Source of the DNA: Candidatus Kapaibacterium sp.
GTDB lineage: Bacteria > Bacteroidota > Ignavibacteria > Kapaibacteriales > UBA2268
NCBI GenBank assembly: GCA_027858275.1
Contig: JAQIDA010000377.1
Span: 1-9,941 of the forward strand
Direction: 5' to 3'
DNA: 9,941 nucleotides
The position numbers were made by a program, and so were the translations under genes. Of the stretch, positions 7,185 through 9,941 are shown in pieces. The notes beneath the pieces are model-generated. The model worked only from the letters and a program-made list of their open reading frames with translations. It was not told where the DNA came from and did no database searches. Within the stretch, counting starts at the first letter, position 1, and the number at the start of each line of letters is the position of its first letter.

Positions 7185-7304
7185 TTTTGAACAGGATTGA
7201 AGAGGATTTAGAGGATGGGCAGGATTAAGAATCGTTAGAGTTGCTAAGATTACTCTTTTTCTTAATCCTCTTAATCCTCCTAATCCGTAAAATCCTGTTC
7301 AAAA
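7185..7304. repeat. 120-bp imperfect inverted repeat of ~9-nt GGATT/AATCC units
   Basis: The ends are perfect 14-bp inverted repeats, TTTTGAACAGGATT (7185-7198) and AATCCTGTTCAAAA (7291-7304). The arms continue inward to about 7230 and 7260 with roughly 36 of 46 positions pairing and one gap, leaving a central loop of about 29 nt. Within the arms GGAT occurs on the left at 7194, 7204, 7213 and 7222, and AATCC on the right at 7264, 7273, 7282 and 7291, with one more at 7310 just outside. The unit is therefore 9-10 nt, close to AGGATTAAG. There is no open reading frame and no T run after the stem, so it is not a second terminator. It resembles AGGATT-type intergenic repeats I recall from diverse bacterial genomes, perhaps a non-autonomous mobile or palindromic element, but I could not confirm this. 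No target duplication is obvious. Confidence 0.75.
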
Positions 7305-7360
7305 CTCTTAATCCATAGTTACACAATCCAAATCTATTGAGTAATCAATGATAAAACTCT

Positions 7361-7390
7361 TGAATATAGAATTTAAAATCACTATATTCA
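7361..7390. promoter_or_regulatory. 9-bp inverted repeat upstream of purA
   Basis: TGAATATAG (7361-7369) and CTATATTCA (7382-7390) are perfect inverted repeats separated by 12 nt, so their centres are 21 bp or two helical turns apart. This spacing suits a dimeric regulator, and the site lies some 30 nt above the possible -7 element. A hairpin is equally possible if the region is transcribed. The DNA is AT-rich, so chance is not excluded. Confidence 0.35.
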
Positions 7391-7409
7391 CGGTTCAATA
7401 ATGTGATTA

Positions 7410-7423
7410 TTATTGATCAATAA
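7410..7423. promoter_or_regulatory. 14-bp perfect palindrome at the purA promoter
   Basis: TTATTGATCAATAA is a perfect uninterrupted palindrome whose last three bases overlap the TAACTTTG -7-like sequence. Placement across a -7 element is typical of a repressor site. It does not resemble the E. coli PurR operator, so any regulator is unknown. Confidence 0.35.
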
Positions 7424-7428
7424 CTTTG
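7421..7428 (+). promoter_or_regulatory. possible -7 element for purA
   Basis: TAACTTTG matches the Bacteroidota TAnnTTTG consensus. No good TTG lies 17-23 nt upstream, so the -33 half is lacking. It would place the start of transcription near 7434, leaving a leader under 20 nt. Confidence 0.3.
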
Positions 7429-7450
7429 TAATTATTATCCGGGATATTTA

Positions 7451-8731
7451 ATGAGCGTTACGGTTATAGTCGGCTCACAGTGGGGCGATGAGGGAAAAGG
7501 TAAGATAGTTGATTTGCTCGGCAAAGACGCTGATATTGTCGCCAGATACCAAGGCGGCGCAAACGCAGGACACACTATTGTAATAGACGGCAAACAGACT
7601 GTGTTGCATTTGGTTCCGTCAGGCATTCTTGCAGGCAATACAAAATGCGTCATCGGCAACGGTGTTGTTATTGATCCTATCGCTTTGCTCGATGAAATAA
7701 AAATGCTTGAATCTCAGGGATTCAGTGTCAAAGACAGATTGTTCATCAGTCGCAAAGCTCATCTGATCATGCCTTATCATAAAATACTTGAGATAGCAAT
7801 TGAGAAACAAAAAGAATCAGGTTGCGAAATTGGAACAACCGGCCGCGGAATCGGTCCGGCATACAATGATAAAACTACTCGCTCCGGCTTGAGAATAATT
7901 GATTTGACAGATAAAAAAGGTTTTGAGGAAAAACTCAGAGTCAATATCAAATCAATAAATAAATTTTTGAAAAACGTATACGATCACGAAGAAGTAAACG
8001 CCGAAGAAACGATTCGCGAATTCTCCGGTTATTATGAAAAGATTGAGCCGTTTATTTGTGACGTAACTGTCATGCTGAACGAAGCGATTAAAAACGACGA
8101 ACGAATTTTCGTCGAAGGCGCTCAAGGAGCATTGCTCGACCTGGATCACGGAACTTATCCTTTCGTTACAAGTTCTAACCCGACTTCGGGAGGCGCTTGT
8201 ACGGGCTTAGGTATCCCTCCTACGTCCATTGATAAAGTCATCGGTGTGGTCAAAGCATATTGCACAAGAGTCGGCAACGGCCCTTTCCCGACTGAATTGG
8301 AGGACGCCATTGGCGCACAGCTCAGAAAAACAGGCGCGGAATTCGGCGCGACCACAGGTCGTCCTCGCAGATGCGGCTGGCTTGATCTGGTAGCATTGAA
8401 ATATTCGGTTATGATTAACGGTATCTCTGATATTGCTCTGACAAAATTAGATGTACTCGACGAAATGCCTGAAATTAAAGTTTGCACGGGTTATATGATT
8501 GACGGCAAGGAAGTCAAAAACTTCCCCGTTGAAATCAATACTTTGAAAAGAATAGTACCGATCCTGAAATCAGTTAAAGGTTGGAACAAATCGCTTAGTT
8601 CGATCAAATCTTTTGCAGATCTTCCCAAAGAAGTATTAGATTATTTTAAAATCATCGAAGACTTCTGCGGCGCGGAAATCAAAATCGTGTCGCTCAGTCC
8701 CGATCGTAAGGACACAATCTTTAAGGATTGA
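7451..8731 (+). CDS. purA: adenylosuccinate synthetase
   Basis: Cytoplasmic enzyme joining IMP and aspartate with GTP hydrolysis to give adenylosuccinate, the first committed step from IMP to AMP. The 426 aa match the usual ~430. Visible signatures are the GTP-binding GSQWGDEGKGKIVDLLG (8-24) with the catalytic Asp13, NAGHT (38-42) with the catalytic His41, IGTTGRGIGPAYNDKTTRSG (127-146), VEGAQGALLDLDHGTYPFVT (221-240) and TRVGNGPFPTEL (272-283). The aspartate-binding TTGRPRRCGWLD (301-312), the guanine-recognition TKLDVL (331-336) and the C-terminal SPDRKDTI (416-423) are also present. All catalytic positions are intact. GGGA (7441-7444) gives a weak ribosome binding site 6 nt before the ATG. 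The gene is transcribed alone, behind an AT-rich region with two inverted repeats, and ends at a terminator shared with the convergent gene. It draws on the IMP that Hpt makes, but from a separate transcription unit. Confidence 0.97.
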   Translation: MSVTVIVGSQWGDEGKGKIVDLLGKDADIVARYQGGANAGHTIVIDGKQTVLHLVPSGILAGNTKCVIGNGVVIDPIALLDEIKMLESQGFSVKDRLFISRKAHLIMPYHKILEIAIEKQKESGCEIGTTGRGIGPAYNDKTTRSGLRIIDLTDKKGFEEKLRVNIKSINKFLKNVYDHEEVNAEETIREFSGYYEKIEPFICDVTVMLNEAIKNDERIFVEGAQGALLDLDHGTYPFVTSSNPTSGGACTGLGIPPTSIDKVIGVVKAYCTRVGNGPFPTELEDAIGAQLRKTGAEFGATTGRPRRCGWLDLVALKYSVMINGISDIALTKLDVLDEMPEIKVCTGYMIDGKEVKNFPVEINTLKRIVPILKSVKGWNKSLSSIKSFADLPKEVLDYFKIIEDFCGAEIKIVSLSPDRKDTIFKD

Positions 8732-8747
8732 ATCCGGTTTATATAAT

Positions 8748-8785
8748 AAAAAAGCCGATTGTCAGTATTGACAATCGGCTTTTTT
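8748..8785. terminator. bidirectional terminator between purA and the DUF4835 gene
   Basis: A perfect 17-bp stem, 8748-8764 with 8769-8785, closes on a GTAT loop. It is flanked by six As on the left and six Ts on the right, so each strand has a stem followed by a T run. It lies 16 nt after the purA stop and 12 nt after the stop of the minus-strand gene, serving both convergent genes. Confidence 0.93.
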
Positions 8786-8797
8786 GTGTTTGGGCAA

Positions 8798-9724
8798 TCA
8801 ATACTCGCTTCCGAGTTTGCCGTCTCGAGCCTCGTCATAAAGCATAGAATTACTCGGATCCATATATTTCAAATATCCCCAAAGCTCCGCATCGTCGTCT
8901 CCGTTGAATATATTGGCGATTTCTCGTGCTTTTGTGTCGAAGAAAAATTGCATTAATATACTTGGTCCGCTAAGTTTGTCTTTTTTGAACTCTGCCATTG
9001 ATTTGAGGGTTTCTTTCATTGCCTTCATTGCCTTCTCTTTGTCAAAGCCCATAACATCTAAGCCGTCCACATAGTAGGCAAAGATGAGCTTTCTAAATGC
9101 AGTGAAACGCATATCAGTAAATTCCTTGAGGAGATTGTATCTGCTGAATTTACCCATTTCGGAATAAGTGTCGAAACCGATTCCGTTTTGTCCGGCAGCT
9201 AAATACAGCAAATTCAGTGCTTGATTGAAAGCAGGATCGCCGTCGGCTTCTCCGTATGTGTCCATATCGACACCAATGATCATCAACATATAATAATCGA
9301 TCAAAGTCACAAAAGCGTCATATCGACGATCATTATAGGTCAAATTGGCTCCGAGTCCGTATTCAAAGGCCCATTTATCGTCATAGATTTTCATTGACGG
9401 GGACTGTCCTTCGCCCGGCCCGTCCAAAAAACGAGCTGACATGATGACAAGTTTTGCGGTATACCGATTGTTCGCTCCGCCGGTCAGGTAAATCTGAATA
9501 TCAACCGGGATCTTATCGCCTTCCCAATCAATGTCGGTGAATCGTTGATTGTTTATATAATTTTCCAAATCCCGCTGCATCGAAGATACATTTGTACGAT
9601 ATTGAAAATCTAATCGGTCGCTGTGAACAGTAATATCGGCTTGAATTTCCTGTGCTGAAGTTTCTTGCAAACTAAAACTCATTATGAAAATGACCGAGAA
9701 GATAAATATTGATAATTTCGTCAT
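8798..9724 (-). CDS. DUF4835 family exported protein (PorD-like)
   Basis: Exported protein of 308 aa with a signal peptide (MTKLSIFIFSVIFIMSFSLQETSAQ) and probable cleavage after TSAQ, near residue 25. The mature start EIQADITVHSDRL, the LENYINNQRFTDIDW segment (53-67) and the NLTYNDRRYDAFVTLIDYYMLMIIGVDMDTY run (127-157) fit DUF4835 as I know it from Bacteroidota. So does a C terminus describing ANIFNGDDDAELWGYLKYMDP (270-290). I recall this family being named PorD, a protein linked to type IX secretion, but its biochemical function is not established to my knowledge. In Flavobacterium it often sits between coaBC and recN; here neither is visible, since its downstream neighbour is convergent purA and the 200 bp upstream are non-coding. 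AAAGG lies 8 nt before the ATG, inside a 12-bp palindrome (9727-9738). The family call rests on recall of sequence pattern. Confidence 0.8.
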   Translation of the reverse strand: MTKLSIFIFSVIFIMSFSLQETSAQEIQADITVHSDRLDFQYRTNVSSMQRDLENYINNQRFTDIDWEGDKIPVDIQIYLTGGANNRYTAKLVIMSARFLDGPGEGQSPSMKIYDDKWAFEYGLGANLTYNDRRYDAFVTLIDYYMLMIIGVDMDTYGEADGDPAFNQALNLLYLAAGQNGIGFDTYSEMGKFSRYNLLKEFTDMRFTAFRKLIFAYYVDGLDVMGFDKEKAMKAMKETLKSMAEFKKDKLSGPSILMQFFFDTKAREIANIFNGDDDAELWGYLKYMDPSNSMLYDEARDGKLGSEY

Positions 9725-9726
9725 CA

Positions 9727-9738
9727 GAAAGGCCTTTC
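9727..9738. promoter_or_regulatory. 12-bp palindrome covering the DUF4835 ribosome binding site
   Basis: GAAAGGCCTTTC is a perfect palindrome directly upstream of the minus-strand start. It contains the only Shine-Dalgarno-like sequence (AAAGG) for that gene. As RNA it is too short to fold on itself stably, so any role would more likely be as DNA-level binding or simply chance. Confidence 0.25.
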
Positions 9739-9911
9739 ATCAAATTTTGTCATTATTTTTACAGATACGGAATAATACCGGCTGCCGGCAATATACTTTA
9801 TTATTAGTTTATGAACAACCAAGCAGTTGCGATATTTTACTAAAATTGAAAATAAACTCATTGTATAGATCATTTATTTAACAGTTTGATGATTTTATAG
9901 CTGATTCTTAT

Positions 9912-9941
9912 ATGGATACAAACTTCTCAGCTCCTGTTGGC
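9912..9941 (+). CDS. possible start of a divergent gene, truncated by the window
   Basis: An ATG at 9912 opens ten codons (MDTNFSAPVG) to the window edge. There is no Shine-Dalgarno and too little sequence to judge. On the minus strand two short open stretches also end here (stops near 9895 and 9909), so these bases may instead be the tail of a minus-strand gene entering from the right, which would place that gene upstream of the DUF4835 gene. The region 9725-9911 is AT-rich, with one odd palindrome CCGGCTGCCGG (9778-9788), and otherwise shows nothing recognisable. Confidence 0.12.
   Translation, partial: MDTNFSAPVG

Larger units (their letters stand above)
7113..7450. other. intergenic region between the STAS gene and purA
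   Basis: The 338 bases carry, in order, the operon terminator (7140-7176), the GGATT inverted-repeat element (7185-7304) and an AT-rich purA upstream segment (7305-7450) with two inverted repeats and a possible -7 element. No protein-coding gene or recognisable RNA gene is seen here. Confidence 0.7.

Noticed and set aside
7194..7314. CRISPR array or tandem-repeat locus suggested by recurring GGATT/AATCC
   Set aside because: The unit is only 9-10 nt and switches orientation midway; there are no 25-40 nt repeats, unique spacers or cas genes.
7305..7450. Purine riboswitch ahead of purA
   Set aside because: The segment is AT-rich with simple inverted repeats; I could not find the three-stem arrangement or conserved loop sequences of a purine aptamer.
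8155..8487. A 110-codon open frame on the minus strand within purA
   Set aside because: It is fully antisense to a highly conserved enzyme, has no signal peptide, domain or ribosome binding site, and is explained by the codon use of purA.
8725..8735. GGATTGAATCC palindrome across the purA stop codon, resembling the GGATT element
   Set aside because: It is 11 nt with a 5-bp stem and shares only the GGATT core; most of it is dictated by the conserved end of PurA.
2..9941. A defence, phage or mobile gene island
   Set aside because: All firm genes are core metabolism, translation or export; there is no integrase, transposase, toxin pair or tRNA target, and no obvious shift in composition between genes.

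Overview
The window looks like a housekeeping stretch of a chromosome from the Bacteroidota/Chlorobiota (FCB) group. Two protein families point there. One is a secreted protein ending in a type IX secretion (T9SS) type A sorting domain. The other is a DUF4835 protein, a family I associate with T9SS-bearing bacteria and know under the name PorD. SecD and SecF are separate genes, whereas Bacteroides and Flavobacterium usually carry one fused SecDF. This leans toward the Chlorobi/Ignavibacteria/Kapabacteria side of the group. That placement is inference; there is no rRNA gene in the window.

Layout from left to right. A plus-strand pair, tilS (tRNA-Ile lysidine synthetase) and hpt (hypoxanthine phosphoribosyltransferase), ends at a Rho-independent terminator at 2040-2074. 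Convergent to it on the minus strand is a secreted protein of unknown function (2157-3272) with a signal peptide, a conserved-looking His/Ser motif (GHTSHGSQ) and a T9SS sorting domain. A 400-bp AT-rich divergent region (3273-3679) holds several small hairpins and a good Bacteroidota-type promoter. This promoter faces a plus-strand operon of secD (TTG start), secF and a STAS-domain anti-sigma-factor antagonist-like gene, closed by a strong 16-bp-stem terminator at 7140-7176. Then comes a 120-bp imperfect inverted repeat built from GGATT/AATCC units about every 9 nt, followed by an AT-rich region with two clean inverted repeats in front of purA (adenylosuccinate synthetase). purA and a convergent minus-strand DUF4835/PorD-like gene share a bidirectional 17-bp-stem terminator at 8748-8785. 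The last 200 bp are non-coding except possibly for the first codons of a divergent gene.

Functional links. Two genes, hpt (salvage to IMP/GMP) and purA (IMP to adenylosuccinate), handle IMP but sit in different transcription units. SecD/SecF drive Sec export, the first step for any T9SS cargo, so SecDF, the sorting-domain protein and the PorD-like protein lie along one export route even though they are not co-transcribed. I do not see a clearly new multi-gene system. The best candidates for follow-up are the GGATT inverted-repeat element, the unknown T9SS cargo family and the STAS protein coupled to secDF.
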